The notes: generated by a model from the letters alone, not told the origin. 64,000 bases of DNA from Paragemmobacter kunshanensis (GCF_011059185.1 NZ_JAALFE010000003.1:186001-250000); one strand, 5' to 3'; shown: positions 7,158-17,134, counted from the stretch's first letter. Made by a program: numbers and translations.

Positions 7158-8459
7158 TCAGGCCGGATCGCGGGGCGAGGCTGGGGCGGTTTGGGGTTCG
7201 GCTTCGGGTTCGGCGGCGGGCGGGGGGGCCGGATCCTGATGGCGGGCGATCCAGCGATCCAGCGCGGCGAAGAGCAGCGGATTGGCAAGGATCGAGATCA
7301 GCGCCCCGGCCACAACCAGATCCTTGGCCGCCGGGGGCACGATGGCGAGTTTCACCCCCATCACGATGAGGATGAAGGAGAATTCCCCGATCTGGGCGAG
7401 GCTGGTCGCGATGGTGAGCGAGGTGGGCCGGGCATGGCCGAAGGCGCGGGTGATGCCATAGGCGGCGAGCGACTTCACCAGCAGGATGACAAGGACCGTG
7501 CCGATCAGCGCGAGCGGTTCCTGCGCCACGATGGCCGGGTTGAACAGCATCCCGACCGAGACGAAGAAGAGCACCGCAAAGGCATCGCGCAGCGGCAGGG
7601 TTTCGCGCATGGCCTGTTGCGACAGGGTGGAAGAGGCCATGACCATGCCCGCGAAGAAGGCCCCCAGTGCGAAGGAAACGCCGAAGACCTGTGACGAGCC
7701 GAAGGCCACGCCCAGCGCGATGGCAAGGACGGCAAGGCGAAAGAGTTCGCGGCTGCCGGTATGGGCGACGTAGTGCAGGATCCAGGGGATCACCTTGCGC
7801 CCGACGATCAGCATCAGCGCGACGAAGGCCGCGAACTTCGCCAGCGTGACCGAGAGCGTGGCCGTGACCGGGCCAAAGCCGAGGCGGAGGACTTCCTGTT
7901 CGGCCTCGCCCTCTACCGGTTGGGCGATGCCGCCGAGCAGGCCCGCGAGTGGCGGGATGAGGACGAGGGTGAGGACCATGACCACATCCTCGACGATCAG
8001 CCAGCCCACGGCGATGCGGCCGCGTTCGGTGGCGACGAGATCGCGGTCCTGCAGCGCGCGCAAGAGGACGACGGTGGAGGCGACGGAAAGCGAGAGGCCG
8101 AAGATCAGCCCGGCGCCAAGGCCCCAGCCCATGAGAAGGGAAAGGCCAAGGCCCGCGAGGGTGGCCACGGCGATCTGGCCCAGCGCGCCGGGGATGGCGA
8201 GGGCGCGCACGGCGAGCAGGTCGCGCAGCGAGAAATGCAGGCCGACGCCGAACATCAGCAGGATGACGCCCAGTTCGGCCAGTTGGGTGGCGAGGTTCTG
8301 GTCGGCCACATAGCCCGGGGTGAAGGGGCCCAGCACGATGCCTGCCAGCAGATAGCCCGCCAGCATGGGCAGGCGCAGGCGATTGGCGATCAGCCCGAAG
8401 AGGAAGGCCAGCGAAAGGCCGGCGACAACTGTGGCGATCAGCGGGGTGTCGTGAACCAT
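7158..8459 (-). CDS. CPA2 cation:proton antiporter, YbaL-like, without RCK domain
   Basis: 433 residues, with 11-13 hydrophobic helices from residue 8 to about 400. Closely similar in pattern to E. coli YbaL (TPLIATVVAGL, PMLAGYLLAGIVLGPFTPG, LAELGVILLMFGVGLHFSL, VASTVVLLRAL, DAFAVLFFVSVGMLF, LAQIGEFSFIL). YbaL and KefC normally continue with a cytosolic TrkA-N/RCK nucleotide-binding domain of 120-150 residues. Here the protein stops after a Pro/Ala/Glu-rich tail of about 30 residues, so the gating domain is absent. Probably a monovalent-cation/H+ antiporter of the inner membrane; ion specificity unknown. Confidence 0.85.
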   Translation of the reverse strand: MVHDTPLIATVVAGLSLAFLFGLIANRLRLPMLAGYLLAGIVLGPFTPGYVADQNLATQLAELGVILLMFGVGLHFSLRDLLAVRALAIPGALGQIAVATLAGLGLSLLMGWGLGAGLIFGLSLSVASTVVLLRALQDRDLVATERGRIAVGWLIVEDVVMVLTLVLIPPLAGLLGGIAQPVEGEAEQEVLRLGFGPVTATLSVTLAKFAAFVALMLIVGRKVIPWILHYVAHTGSRELFRLAVLAIALGVAFGSSQVFGVSFALGAFFAGMVMASSTLSQQAMRETLPLRDAFAVLFFVSVGMLFNPAIVAQEPLALIGTVLVILLVKSLAAYGITRAFGHARPTSLTIATSLAQIGEFSFILIVMGVKLAIVPPAAKDLVVAGALISILANPLLFAALDRWIARHQDPAPPPAAEPEAEPQTAPASPRDPA

Positions 8460-8638
8460 GGGGCGGCGGAACCGGGCGGAGAAGGGGGCGGGATGCAGAG
8501 CCAGACTAACCCGGCGCGGGACCGATGCAATTGCCGCAGATGCAGGGCGTGATCACGATTTCGGCCACAGTCTTGCAGAATGTTTCGATCCGGCCCGCAG
8601 GGCGGGGCTTGTTGGCGGGCGGGGCGGGCTGCTAGGCC

Positions 8639-9856
8639 ATGGGGATGAGCCTGAAGCTGATCCCCAACAGCGCCGCGCGGCGGCATTTCCTGGACCGCCA
8701 TGCCCTGGCCGAGCCGCCTTTGGGGGCCTGCGCGGGGCCTGCGCTGGCGGGGCTGGTGGCGCGGATCGGTTTCGTGCAGGTGGACAGCATCACCACCGTG
8801 GCCCGCGCGCATGACATGATCCTCTGGGCGCGGCGGGGTGGCTATCGTCCGTCGGCGCTGAAGCGCGCGCTGGAGGGGGAGCGCGCGCTGTGGGAGCATT
8901 GGACGCATGATGCCTCGATCCTGCCGGTGGGGCTGTGGCCGATGTGGCGGGCGCGGTTCGCGGCGGATGAGGCGCGGCTGCATGGCAACTGGCAGCGCTG
9001 GTTCCGCGATGGGTATCAGGCGCAATTCGGTACGATCCTGGACCGGATCGCACGGGATGGACCTGTTTCCTCGTCCGATGTGGGGGAGGGCGAGGCGCGG
9101 GGGAAGGGGGGCTGGTGGGACTGGCATCCGTCGAAGACCGCGCTGGAATGGCTGTGGCGGACGGGGCGGATCGCGGTGACGCGGCGGGACGGGTTCCGCA
9201 AGGTCTATGACCTGACGGAGCGGGTGATCCCTGATGCGGTGCGGGCGGTGGAGGTTGCGCCGGAGGCGGTGGTGGATTGGGCCTGCGGGTCCGCGCTGGA
9301 GCGGTTGGGGTTCGGCACGGCGCGCGAGGTGGCGGCCTATTGGAACGCGGTATCGGGCGAGGTGGCGCGGGACTGGCTGGCGCGGGCGCTGCGGGATGGC
9401 TGGGTGGAGGAAGCGCTGGTCGAGGGCGCGGATGGCACGCGACGGCGGGTCTTTACGGTGCCGGGGCTGGCGGGGGCGGAGGTGCCGGAGGTGACGGGGC
9501 GGCTGCGGGTGCTGTCGCCCTTTGACCCGGCGCTACGGGATCGGGCGCGGGCGGAATTCCTGTTCGGCTTCCGCTACCGGATCGAGGTTTTCGTGCCGGA
9601 GCCGAAGCGGGTCTTCGGCTATTACGTCTTCCCGCTGCTGGAAGGGGAGAGGCTGGTCGGGCGGATCGACGTGAAGCGGGCGGGTGAAGTGCTGGCGGTG
9701 CGCGCAGTCTGGCCAGAGCCGGGGGTGAACTGGGGCAGGGGGCGGCAGGCAAAGCTGGAGGCGGAGCTGGGGCGGCTGGCTGGGTTCGTGGGGAGTGAAC
9801 GGGTGGAGTGGGCGGAGGGGTGGCTCAGGGCTTACCCGCAGGGTTGGGGAAGCTGA
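8639..9856 (+). CDS. Winged-helix DNA glycosylase, YcaQ family
   Basis: 405 residues. YcaQ/AlkX-family proteins (HTH_42, DUF1006) unhook interstrand crosslinks and excise alkylated bases. Seen: the N-terminal FVQVDSITTVARAHDMILWARR segment carrying the QxD active-site motif (Q-V-D near residue 43), LWEHWTHDASILP, and a C-terminal RIDVKRAGEVL strand pair. Alternative ATG at 8645; neither has a strong ribosome site. Monocistronic, convergent with the lytic transglycosylase gene. Confidence 0.85.
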   Translation: MGMSLKLIPNSAARRHFLDRHALAEPPLGACAGPALAGLVARIGFVQVDSITTVARAHDMILWARRGGYRPSALKRALEGERALWEHWTHDASILPVGLWPMWRARFAADEARLHGNWQRWFRDGYQAQFGTILDRIARDGPVSSSDVGEGEARGKGGWWDWHPSKTALEWLWRTGRIAVTRRDGFRKVYDLTERVIPDAVRAVEVAPEAVVDWACGSALERLGFGTAREVAAYWNAVSGEVARDWLARALRDGWVEEALVEGADGTRRRVFTVPGLAGAEVPEVTGRLRVLSPFDPALRDRARAEFLFGFRYRIEVFVPEPKRVFGYYVFPLLEGERLVGRIDVKRAGEVLAVRAVWPEPGVNWGRGRQAKLEAELGRLAGFVGSERVEWAEGWLRAYPQGWGS

Positions 9857-9886
9857 GGCGTGCTTTTGCCCCTCAGGCTTTGATGC

Positions 9887-9940
9887 CCTTCATCTTGGTT
9901 CCAAATACCCCGGGGGTCCGGGGGCTGGCCCCCGGTCCCG
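9887..9940. repeat. CATCTTGG..AAATACCC dispersed element, copy 1
   Basis: CCTTCATCTTGG-TT-CCAAATACCCC (9887-9911) runs into GGGGGTCCGGGGGC and a CCGGGGGC-TG-GCCCCCGG hairpin (9918-9935). It fills the gap between two convergent genes and could terminate either. Related copies lie at 13661 and 20432. Confidence 0.6.
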
Positions 9941-9949
9941 CATTCTCCC

Positions 9950-11197
9950 TTAGCGCAACCGTTGCAGGATATCAGGCGAGGCATAGCCATCCGGCACCAG
10001 CCCGAGGCTGCGCTGGAAGGCGCGGAGGGCGGTCAGGGTGTTGGGGCCGATCTTGCCATCCACGCCCTTCGTATCAAAGCCCGCCGCGGTGAGGCGTTGC
10101 TGCAATTCGCGGCGTTCGTCGCCCGTCAGGGCGCGGTCCTGCCGGGGCCAAGCGGCGCGGATGGGTGGGCCGCCGGCGAGGCGGTCGGAGAGGTGGCCGA
10201 TGGCGATGACATAGGCATCGGCGGTGTTGTAACGCTCGATCGCGCGGAAATTGGGGGTGATCAGGAAGGCCGCCCCCTGCGCGCCTGCGGGCAGGAGAAG
10301 TTCGGCAGGGCCGATGTCGGGCAGGGGGCCGCCTTCCGCATCGCGCAGGCCGAGGGCGGACCAGTCGGCGATGGGCTTGGACTGACCGTTGCCCGCCAGC
10401 ATGTAGTCGATCCCGTCGGGCAGCGTCACCTCCACCCCCCACGGCACCCCCGGCTGCCAGCCGGATTTCGCCAGATAGGCGGCGGTGGAGGCGAGTGCGT
10501 CGGCGGGATCGTCGGACCAGATGTCGCGCCGCCCGTCGCCGTTGAAATCCACGGCGAAGCTGTGGAAGCTGGAGGGGATGAATTGCGTATGGCCCATCGC
10601 CCCGGCCCAGCTTCCGGTGAAGTTGTCCAGCCGCGCGTCGCCGCTTTGCAGGATGCGCAGAGCGTCGATCAGCTGGGCTTCGAAGAAGGGGCCGCGGCGG
10701 CCTTCATAGGCCAGCGTTGCCAGCGCCTCGATCACCGGAATGTCGCCCCGGTTGGCGCCATAGCTTGATTCCAGCCCCCAGACGGCGACCACCACTTCCT
10801 TCGGGACGCCATAGGTGGATTCGAGCCGGTCGAGCAGGCGGCGGTTGTCGCGGATCGCGGCTTGGCCATTCTCCACCCGCAGGTCGGATACGGCGCGGTC
10901 GAGGTAATCCCAGATGGTGCGGGTGAATTCGGCCTGATTGCGGTCCTTTTCGATGACGTCGGGATTATAGCGCAGGTCCGCGAAGGCGGCGTCGAAGGTG
11001 GCGGGGGCGATGCCCGCGGCAAGGGCGCGGGGGCGGAAGGTTTCGGCCCATTGGTCAAGGCCCGACTGGGTGCCGATCTGGATCACGATGCCGTCTCCGG
11101 GGGTGGTGGGCTGTGGCGTTGCAAGGTGCGGCAAGGCGGCGGGGCCTGCAAGGGCGGGAAGCGGGAGGAGGGAGAGGGAAAGGATCGCTGCACGCAT
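9950..11197 (-). CDS. Lytic murein transglycosylase (MltB-like) with peptidoglycan-binding domain
   Basis: 415 residues from ATG 11197, chosen because AGGTGA lies just upstream and it opens a signal peptide (MRAAILSLSLLPLPALAGPA). Transglycosylase domain: WAETFRPRALAAGI, the catalytic Glu in VWGLESSYGANRG, GSWAGAMGHTQFIPSSF, a DFNGDGRRDIW calcium-type loop and LITPNFRAIERYN. A C-terminal PG_binding_1 domain (last 70 residues) ends DGYASPDILQRL. It cleaves glycan strands to 1,6-anhydro-MurNAc ends in the periplasm. The missing lipobox makes it a soluble form. Confidence 0.88.
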   Translation of the reverse strand: MRAAILSLSLLPLPALAGPAALPHLATPQPTTPGDGIVIQIGTQSGLDQWAETFRPRALAAGIAPATFDAAFADLRYNPDVIEKDRNQAEFTRTIWDYLDRAVSDLRVENGQAAIRDNRRLLDRLESTYGVPKEVVVAVWGLESSYGANRGDIPVIEALATLAYEGRRGPFFEAQLIDALRILQSGDARLDNFTGSWAGAMGHTQFIPSSFHSFAVDFNGDGRRDIWSDDPADALASTAAYLAKSGWQPGVPWGVEVTLPDGIDYMLAGNGQSKPIADWSALGLRDAEGGPLPDIGPAELLLPAGAQGAAFLITPNFRAIERYNTADAYVIAIGHLSDRLAGGPPIRAAWPRQDRALTGDERRELQQRLTAAGFDTKGVDGKIGPNTLTALRAFQRSLGLVPDGYASPDILQRLR

Positions 11198-11299
11198 CAC
11201 GTCACCTGCCTGTCGGGTCTTCTTGTGGTTGGCAGGAAAGATAGGGCAGGGCCGCCCCGGCACAAAGATGCCGGGGGGGGCGCGGGCGGAGACCTGCCG

Positions 11300-13558
11300 T
11301 CAGCGCCGCTTGCGGATGACCTTGCGTTTCAGTTTCGCATCGCGGGCGGCAGAGGCACCGGGTTTGCGGGGGCTGAAGCGTCCCTTCTTCCCCGCGCGCG
11401 GGCTGCGCGGCAGGGGGGCGCCGTCGAGTGACAGGAGTTCGAGGGTGAGGCCGCCGGTGACGGGGATCGCCTCCGACAGGCGCACGGTGACCTTCTGCCC
11501 GATGCCAAGCGTCAGGCCGGTATCGGCGCCCATCAGGGTTTGCGTCTGGTCGTCGTAGTGGAAGAATTCGCGCCCCACCTCGCGGATAGGGATCAACCCG
11601 TCGGCCCCGGTTTCGTCGAGTTTCACGAAGAGGCCGAAGCGTTGCACGCCCGAGATGCGGCCGGTGAATTCGCTGCCCACTCGGTCGGACAGGTAGGCGG
11701 CGAGGTACCGGTCGTTGGTGTCGCGTTCGGCGGTCATCGACCGGCGTTCGGCATCGGAGATCAGCTTGGCGGTTTCGTCCAAGGCTTCGATGTCCTGCGG
11801 GGACAGCCCGTCCTTGCCCCAGTTGTGACCCGCGATCAGGGCGCGGTGGACGATCAGGTCGGCATAGCGGCGGATGGGCGAGGTGAAATGGGCATAGCTG
11901 CGCAGGGACAGGCCGAAATGGCCGAAGTTTTCGGGGTGGTAATAGGCCTGCGTCATGGAGCGCAGGGTGGTGATGTTCATCAGCTCGTCGAATTCCGTCC
12001 CCTGCGCTTGGGCCAGCAGGCGGTTGAGATGGGCGGTTCTCAGCACCTGACCTTTGGCCAGCGTGAAGCCCGAGGCTTCGGCCACTTCGCGGAGCGCGTC
12101 GAGTTTTTCAGGGCTGGGTTCTTCGTGGACGCGGAAGAGGAGGGGGCGTTTGAGGCGCGTCAGTTCCTCGGCCGCGGCGACATTGGCGAGGATCATGAAT
12201 TCCTCGATCAGGCGGTGCGCGTCGAAGCGATCGCGGAAGGCGACGGAGAGGACCTTGCCTTCGTCCGACAGCACGATCTTGCGTTCGGGCAGGTCAAGGT
12301 CGAGCGGTTGGCGCAGGTGGCGGGCCTTGGTGGCGGCGGTGTAGGCGGCGTAGAGGGGCGCGATGATGCGCGGGATCAGCGGCGCGGTGCGGGGGGAGGG
12401 GTGGCCGTCCTGCGCCTGCTGCACCTCTTCGTAGGTGAGGGATGCGGCGGAGCGCATGATGCCGCGGAGGAAGCGGTGCGAGATCTTGTTGCCTTCGGCA
12501 TCCAGTTTCAGGCGGACGGCAAGGCAGGGGCGGTCCACGCCTTCGTGCAGCGAGCAGAGGTCGCCGGACAGGACATCCGGCAGCATGGGGACCACGCGGT
12601 CGGGGAAATAGGTGGAATTGCCGCGCTTGCGCGCCTCGCGGTCGAGGGCGGAGCCGGGGCGGACGTAATGGGCGACATCGGCGATGGCGACCCAGACGAT
12701 GTGGCCGCCGGGGTTGGCGGCGTCGGTATCGGCTTCGGCAAAGACAGCGTCGTCATGGTCGCGCGCATCGGACGGGTCGATGGTCACGAGGGGGAGGTCG
12801 CGCAGGTCTTCGCGGCCGTCCATCGGGGCGGGCTTGGCGGATTCGGCTTCTGCCAGCACCTGATCGGGAAAGCGGTCGGGGATGCCGTGCTGGTGGATGG
12901 CAATCAGGGAGACGGCCTTCGGCCCCATCGGATCGCCGAGGCGCTGCACGATGCGGGCGCGGGGCAGGCCCATGCGTTTGGGGCCTGACTGTTCGGCTTC
13001 CACCAGTTCCCCATCGCGAGCGTCGAGCGTGTCGCCCGCGCCCACCAGCCAGTCCTTGTCGGCGCCCTTGTCGATGGGGACGATGCGGCCGCCTTCGGCA
13101 TTTTTGCGGAAGATGCCCAGAACCTTGGTCGGGTTCGAGCCGAGACGGCGGATCAGGCGGGCCTCATACTGGTAGTCGTCGAGATCGACCTTCGCGAGAC
13201 GCGCCAGCACGCGGTCGCCGGGGCCGAGGGCGGGATCGCCCTTCTTGGGGATGAAGAGGATGCGGGGGGCATCCTCTGCCGCGCCCTGCCATTCCATGGG
13301 GCGCAGGAAGATGTCACCCTGCGCGTCGGGGGGGAGGGCGGTCAGCAGGGTGACGGGGGGCAGGGTGTCGGGGTCGCGATAGGTGCGGGCCTTCTTCGTG
13401 ACCGCGCCCTCATCCTCCAGCTCGCGCAGGATGCGTTTCAGGTCGATGCGCGCGGCGCCCTTGATGTTGAACGCCTTGGCGATGTCACGCTTGGCGGAGA
13501 GGCCGGGATTTTCGGCGATCCATTGAAGGATCTGGGCTTTGGTGGGGATATCCTGCAT
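11300..13558 (-). CDS. rnr: Ribonuclease R
   Basis: 752 residues, the normal RNase R size. A processive 3'-5' exoribonuclease that degrades structured RNA and, with tmRNA/SmpB (also encoded here at 42 kb), defective mRNAs. N-terminal helix-turn-helix-like domain (1-75); cold-shock regions; RNB catalytic domain with TIDPSDARDHDDAVFAE carrying the metal-binding Asp residues; S1 domain near the C terminus (EFTGRISGVQRFGLFVKL); and a strongly basic tail (KLKRKVIRKRR). No good ribosome site is visible at the start. Monocistronic on the minus strand. Confidence 0.93.
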   Translation of the reverse strand: MQDIPTKAQILQWIAENPGLSAKRDIAKAFNIKGAARIDLKRILRELEDEGAVTKKARTYRDPDTLPPVTLLTALPPDAQGDIFLRPMEWQGAAEDAPRILFIPKKGDPALGPGDRVLARLAKVDLDDYQYEARLIRRLGSNPTKVLGIFRKNAEGGRIVPIDKGADKDWLVGAGDTLDARDGELVEAEQSGPKRMGLPRARIVQRLGDPMGPKAVSLIAIHQHGIPDRFPDQVLAEAESAKPAPMDGREDLRDLPLVTIDPSDARDHDDAVFAEADTDAANPGGHIVWVAIADVAHYVRPGSALDREARKRGNSTYFPDRVVPMLPDVLSGDLCSLHEGVDRPCLAVRLKLDAEGNKISHRFLRGIMRSAASLTYEEVQQAQDGHPSPRTAPLIPRIIAPLYAAYTAATKARHLRQPLDLDLPERKIVLSDEGKVLSVAFRDRFDAHRLIEEFMILANVAAAEELTRLKRPLLFRVHEEPSPEKLDALREVAEASGFTLAKGQVLRTAHLNRLLAQAQGTEFDELMNITTLRSMTQAYYHPENFGHFGLSLRSYAHFTSPIRRYADLIVHRALIAGHNWGKDGLSPQDIEALDETAKLISDAERRSMTAERDTNDRYLAAYLSDRVGSEFTGRISGVQRFGLFVKLDETGADGLIPIREVGREFFHYDDQTQTLMGADTGLTLGIGQKVTVRLSEAIPVTGGLTLELLSLDGAPLPRSPRAGKKGRFSPRKPGASAARDAKLKRKVIRKRR

Positions 13559-13660
13559 GGGATCGGGTTAGCACGGGCGGTGGCGAAAGGCCATTGCGCT
13601 TTGCGGGATACCCCCTCCCCCGACCCCTCCCCCGTTCCGGGTGAGGGGAGATTGCCCCAG

Positions 13661-13685
13661 CCTTTTCACCTTGGCGAAAATACCC
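13661..13685. repeat. CATCTTGG..AAATACCC dispersed element, copy 2 (diverged)
   Basis: CCTTTTCACCTTGG-CG-AAAATACCC lies in the gap between rnr and the GNAT gene. A G-run hairpin (GGGGGGGCTG..CCCCCCC, about 13740-13770) follows and overlaps the GNAT stop. Same order of parts as copy 1 at 9887. Confidence 0.5.
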
Positions 13686-13736
13686 ATGCGACAGGGATGC
13701 CGGGCGGATCGTTTGACAGGCCGGGAACCGGGGGGG

Positions 13737-14183
13737 TCAGGGGGGGCTGTGGCCCCCCCTGTCCTGCAGGGTCAGCAGCATGTCGCGGTGGGGAATGCCC
13801 GCATCCATGTATTCGGGGCCGGTGGCGACAAAGCCCAGCCGTTCGTAGAAGCCGATGGCATGGGTCTGGCTGCCGAGTTTGGCGGTTTTCATGCCCTGGG
13901 CGCGCAGCTCCTCCAGCGCGGCGCGGATCAGGGCCGCGCCGAGGCCGGTGCCGCGATGGGATTTCAGCACGCAGACGCGGCCGATCTTGCCGGTGTCGCC
14001 GATCAGCAGAAGCCGGGCGGAGCCGACGGGGGTGCCGTCCTCGGTCGCCAGAAGGTGGAGCGCGGTGTCGTCCTTGTCGTCGATCTCGTCCGCCTCGGGG
14101 ACGCCCTGTTCCTCGATGAAGACCACGCGGCGGAGGTGGCGGCAGGTGGCGATGTCGCGGGTGGGTGCGATGGCAAGGGTCAT
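13737..14183 (-). CDS. GNAT-family N-acetyltransferase
   Basis: 148 residues from ATG 14183, which overlaps the dapE stop (ATGA), so it is translationally coupled to dapE. Motifs: [17 protein letters not shown] (ElaA/GNAT-type N-terminus), the acetyl-CoA loop [15 protein letters not shown] and the [22 protein letters not shown] end. This subgroup (COG2153-like) has no assigned substrate. Longer upstream in-frame ORF space is antisense to nothing but overlaps dapE in another frame, so the short form is preferred. Confidence 0.8.
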   Translation of the reverse strand: MTLAIAPTRDIATCRHLRRVVFIEEQGVPEADEIDDKDDTALHLLATEDGTPVGSARLLLIGDTGKIGRVCVLKSHRGTGLGAALIRAALEELRAQGMKTAKLGSQTHAIGFYERLGFVATGPEYMDAGIPHRDMLLTLQDRGGHSPP

Positions 14184-15319
14184 GCGAAGTAGTCGCGCAG
14201 GATGCGGGTGTAGATGGATTTGAGCTGGTGGATCTGGGCGACTTCCACCCGTTCGTCCACCTGATGCATCGTCTTGCCCACAAGGCCGAATTCCACCACG
14301 GGGCAGTGGTCTTTCACGAAGCGGGCGTCGGAGGTGCCGCCGGTGGTGGAAAGCTCCGGCGTGATGCCGGTTTCGGCCTGCACGGCGCGGGAGATGAGGG
14401 CGGAGAGGTCGCCGGGGGGCGTGAGGAAGCTTTCGCCCGAGATCTGGATGCGGGTGGCGATGGTGACGCCGGTTTCGGCCTCGACCTTCGCGGCCTCGGC
14501 GCGCAGCCATGCGGCGATGCTTTCGCCCGTATGGGCATCGTTGAAGCGGATGTTGACGGTGGCGGTGCCGCGCGCGGGGATCACGTTGTTCGCCGGATTG
14601 CCGCAGTCGATGGTGGTGATCTGGAGGGTGGAGGGGTCGAAGTGGCCCGTGCCTTCGTCCAGCTGGTCGGGCAGGCGGGAGAGGAGCGTGGTGAGCGCCC
14701 GCATCGGGTTCCTGGCGCGGTGGGGATAGGCGGAGTGGCCTTGCACCCCCGTCGCCGTGAACCATGAGGTGAGCGAGCCGCGGCGGCCGATCTTCATCAT
14801 CTGGCCCATGTGGTCGGGGCAGGTGGGTTCGCCGACGAGGCAGTGGGTCATGCGTTCGCCGTTCCGCGTCATCCAGTCGAGCAGCGCCACGGTGCCGTCC
14901 TCGGCATCGCCTTCCTCGTCCCCGGTGATCGCAAGGATCACCGCGCCGTCGGGGGGAGTGTCGGTGACGAAGTCGATGGCGGCGGCGGCGAAGGCGGCGA
15001 CGCCGGATTTCATGTCGGTGGCGCCGCGGCCATAGAGCCAGCCATCCACGATGGCGGCGCCGAAGGGATCCTGCGTCCAGGCGGACAGGTCGCCCACGGG
15101 GACCACGTCGGTATGGCCGTTGAAGCCGAAGCTGCGGTTCGCCCCCCTTGCGCCCCAGCGGGCGTAGAGGTTGGGGGTGCCGTTCCTGTCGACCCGCGTG
15201 CAGGTGAAACCTGCCTGCGACAGCAGCCCTTCGAGCAGCACCAGCGCGCCGCCTTCGGCGGGGGTGACGGTGGGGCAGCGGATGAGCGCTGCGGTGAGGG
15301 CGGCGGGATCGGTGGGCAT
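14180..15319 (-). CDS. dapE: Succinyl-diaminopimelate desuccinylase DapE
   Basis: 379 residues from ATG 15319 ([20 protein letters not shown]); the longer in-frame extension is Pro/Arg-rich and lacks family similarity. A zinc M20-family hydrolase giving LL-diaminopimelate and succinate, the penultimate step to meso-DAP. Zinc ligands and catalytic residues sit in [35 protein letters not shown] and GGTSDARF. dapD lies 5 kb away and dapA 30 kb away, so the succinylase DAP branch is used. First gene of a two-gene unit with the GNAT gene. Confidence 0.94.
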   Translation of the reverse strand: MPTDPAALTAALIRCPTVTPAEGGALVLLEGLLSQAGFTCTRVDRNGTPNLYARWGARGANRSFGFNGHTDVVPVGDLSAWTQDPFGAAIVDGWLYGRGATDMKSGVAAFAAAAIDFVTDTPPDGAVILAITGDEEGDAEDGTVALLDWMTRNGERMTHCLVGEPTCPDHMGQMMKIGRRGSLTSWFTATGVQGHSAYPHRARNPMRALTTLLSRLPDQLDEGTGHFDPSTLQITTIDCGNPANNVIPARGTATVNIRFNDAHTGESIAAWLRAEAAKVEAETGVTIATRIQISGESFLTPPGDLSALISRAVQAETGITPELSTTGGTSDARFVKDHCPVVEFGLVGKTMHQVDERVEVAQIHQLKSIYTRILRDYFA

Positions 15320-15481
15320 GGCGGTCCTTTCCGGGCGGATGGCAGGGGGATAGCGCGGCGCGGGCCGCGCCGCAACCGGCGGGCGGCGGCCCGGCGGCCT
15401 GACGGCGGGGCCCGATGGACAGACTTCTGCGCCATGAGGGACATACTTTCGCACCATTCGCCCCCCATGCGTTGGGGTGCG

Positions 15482-15500
15482 TTAAAATTAATTGAGATTG
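15482..15500 (+). promoter_or_regulatory. AT-rich upstream element of the first Hint gene
   Basis: TTAAAATTAATTGAGATTG stands out in 70 percent GC surroundings, 50-68 bases before the Hint gene start. A comparable AT-rich run (with AAATTAA) precedes the third Hint gene at 18535. Probably promoter or regulator-binding DNA; no clear -35 is visible. Confidence 0.35.
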
Positions 15501-15549
15501 ATCCGGGGGGTGCCAGCCGTCCCGGTGGTTGCGGAACGGGTGACGAGAG

Positions 15550-17133
15550 ATGGCGACGGGTGCCGAACTGACCTACAATACCAGTGCCTCGGCGCTGGAC
15601 ATGGCCAATGCCATCTTTGGCGCGGGCGTGACGGTGGTGAGCGCCTCCTACACCGGTCAGAACACATCGAGCGCGATCTACAGCAACGGGCAACTGGCAC
15701 CGGGGGTCGTGCCGTCGAATACGGGCGTGATCCTGTCCACCGGGCTTGCGGCATCCTTCACGCAATCGAGCGGCGATCCCAACCGCAGTGCCAGCACGAC
15801 GACCGATACATCGGGGCCGAACAACAACGCATGGTTCAACGCGCTGGTGGGCGGGGCCAGCACCTATGACGCCTCCTTTCTGGATGTGACCTTCGTGCCT
15901 TCGGGCAACATGATGACGATGAACTTTGTCTTCGCGTCCGAGGAATATCCCGAATACATCAACAGCAATTTCAACGATGTGGTGGGCGTCTGGGTGAATG
16001 GCGTGTCGGTGCCGATGACGGTGAACGGCGGCACGGCCAGCGTGAACAACATCAACGGGGCGACGCAGCAGAACCTGTTCGTCGACAACCAGTCGGACCA
16101 GTACAATACCGAGATGGACGGCTTCACGGTGACGCTGTCGCTGTCGATCCCGGTGACGGCGGGGGTGCAGAACACCATCCGCATCGGCATCGCCGATGTG
16201 GGCGATGCGCAATATGACAGCAACCTGCTGATCGCGGGGGATTCGATCCAGACGGCGGTGATCGCGCTGGACGATGCCGAGACGATGGGGCCGAACGGGA
16301 CGCGCGTGCTGCGGGTGCTGGACAATGACAGCGCCTCGACCGGGTCGCTGGTGATCACCCATGTCAATGGCCAGCCGGTGGTGGCGGGGCAGACGATCAC
16401 CCTGCCATCGGGCGAGCAGATCACGCTGAATGCGGATGGAACCTTCACCGCCGTGGCGAATGGCACGGTGGAGACGCAGAGCTTTACCTATACCGTGTCG
16501 AACGGGCAGGGCAGCAGCGATGTGGGGCTTGTCACCCTGTCGATGGTGCCCTGTTTCGTGGCCGGAACCCGGATCGCGACGCCCGGGGGGGCGGTGCCGG
16601 TGGAAGAGCTGCAGCCCGGAGACCTCGTGCTGACGCGGGATGAGGGCGCGCAGCCGCTGCGCTGGATCGGGCGGCGGCGGGTGGCGGCGACGGGGGCCTT
16701 TGCGCCCATCGCCTTTGCCGAGGGCGCGCTGGGCGCGCATGGCGCGCTGATGCTGTCGCCGGAACATCGGGTGCTGCTGACAAGCAGCATGGCGGAGTTG
16801 CTGTTCGGCGAGGCGGAGGTTCTGGTCGCGGCCAAGCATCTGGTGAATGACCGGACGATCCGGCGGCGGCCCGGGGGCGAGGTGGACTATCTGCATCTGA
16901 TGTTCGACCGGCATCAGGTGATCTGGTCCGAGGGGCTGGCCAGTGAAAGCTTTCTGCCCGGAGGGCAGGCGCTGGGGGCGCTGGAGCGCGATGTTCTGGC
17001 CGAGCTTTGCGCGCTGTTTCCGGAACTGGATCCGGAAAGTGGTGCCGGATACGGCCCGGCTGCACGGCGCGTGTTGAAAGCCTTCGAAGCCCGGGTCATG
17101 ATGGGCGACATGTTGGTAAACGCCGCCGCCTGA
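15550..17133 (+). CDS. Choice-of-anchor-L / Hint domain protein, large paralogue 1
   Basis: 527 residues. Layout: choice-of-anchor-L beta domain (about 14-235, with NTGVILSTG and the SEEYPEYINSNFNDVVGVWVNG block); a cadherin/VCBS-like strand domain (about 238-332); a C-terminal Hint domain beginning at C335 (PCFVAGTRIATP), with LQPGDLVLTRD, catalytic-type His406 in LSPEHRVLL, and YLHLMFDRHQVI. Hint domains of this kind autocleave in hedgehog and bacterial intein-like proteins. No N-terminal signal peptide, so type I or another leaderless export is likely if it is surface located. The next gene starts one base after its stop. Clear paralogue of the gene at 18620, with C335 at the same position. 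Confidence 0.8.
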   Translation: MATGAELTYNTSASALDMANAIFGAGVTVVSASYTGQNTSSAIYSNGQLAPGVVPSNTGVILSTGLAASFTQSSGDPNRSASTTTDTSGPNNNAWFNALVGGASTYDASFLDVTFVPSGNMMTMNFVFASEEYPEYINSNFNDVVGVWVNGVSVPMTVNGGTASVNNINGATQQNLFVDNQSDQYNTEMDGFTVTLSLSIPVTAGVQNTIRIGIADVGDAQYDSNLLIAGDSIQTAVIALDDAETMGPNGTRVLRVLDNDSASTGSLVITHVNGQPVVAGQTITLPSGEQITLNADGTFTAVANGTVETQSFTYTVSNGQGSSDVGLVTLSMVPCFVAGTRIATPGGAVPVEELQPGDLVLTRDEGAQPLRWIGRRRVAATGAFAPIAFAEGALGAHGALMLSPEHRVLLTSSMAELLFGEAEVLVAAKHLVNDRTIRRRPGGEVDYLHLMFDRHQVIWSEGLASESFLPGGQALGALERDVLAELCALFPELDPESGAGYGPAARRVLKAFEARVMMGDMLVNAAA

Positions 17134-17134
17134 C

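Noticed and set aside
11540-12988. 482-codon ORF opposite RNase R
   Set aside because: Low-complexity Gly/Ala/Val shadow of rnr, no ribosome site or family match.
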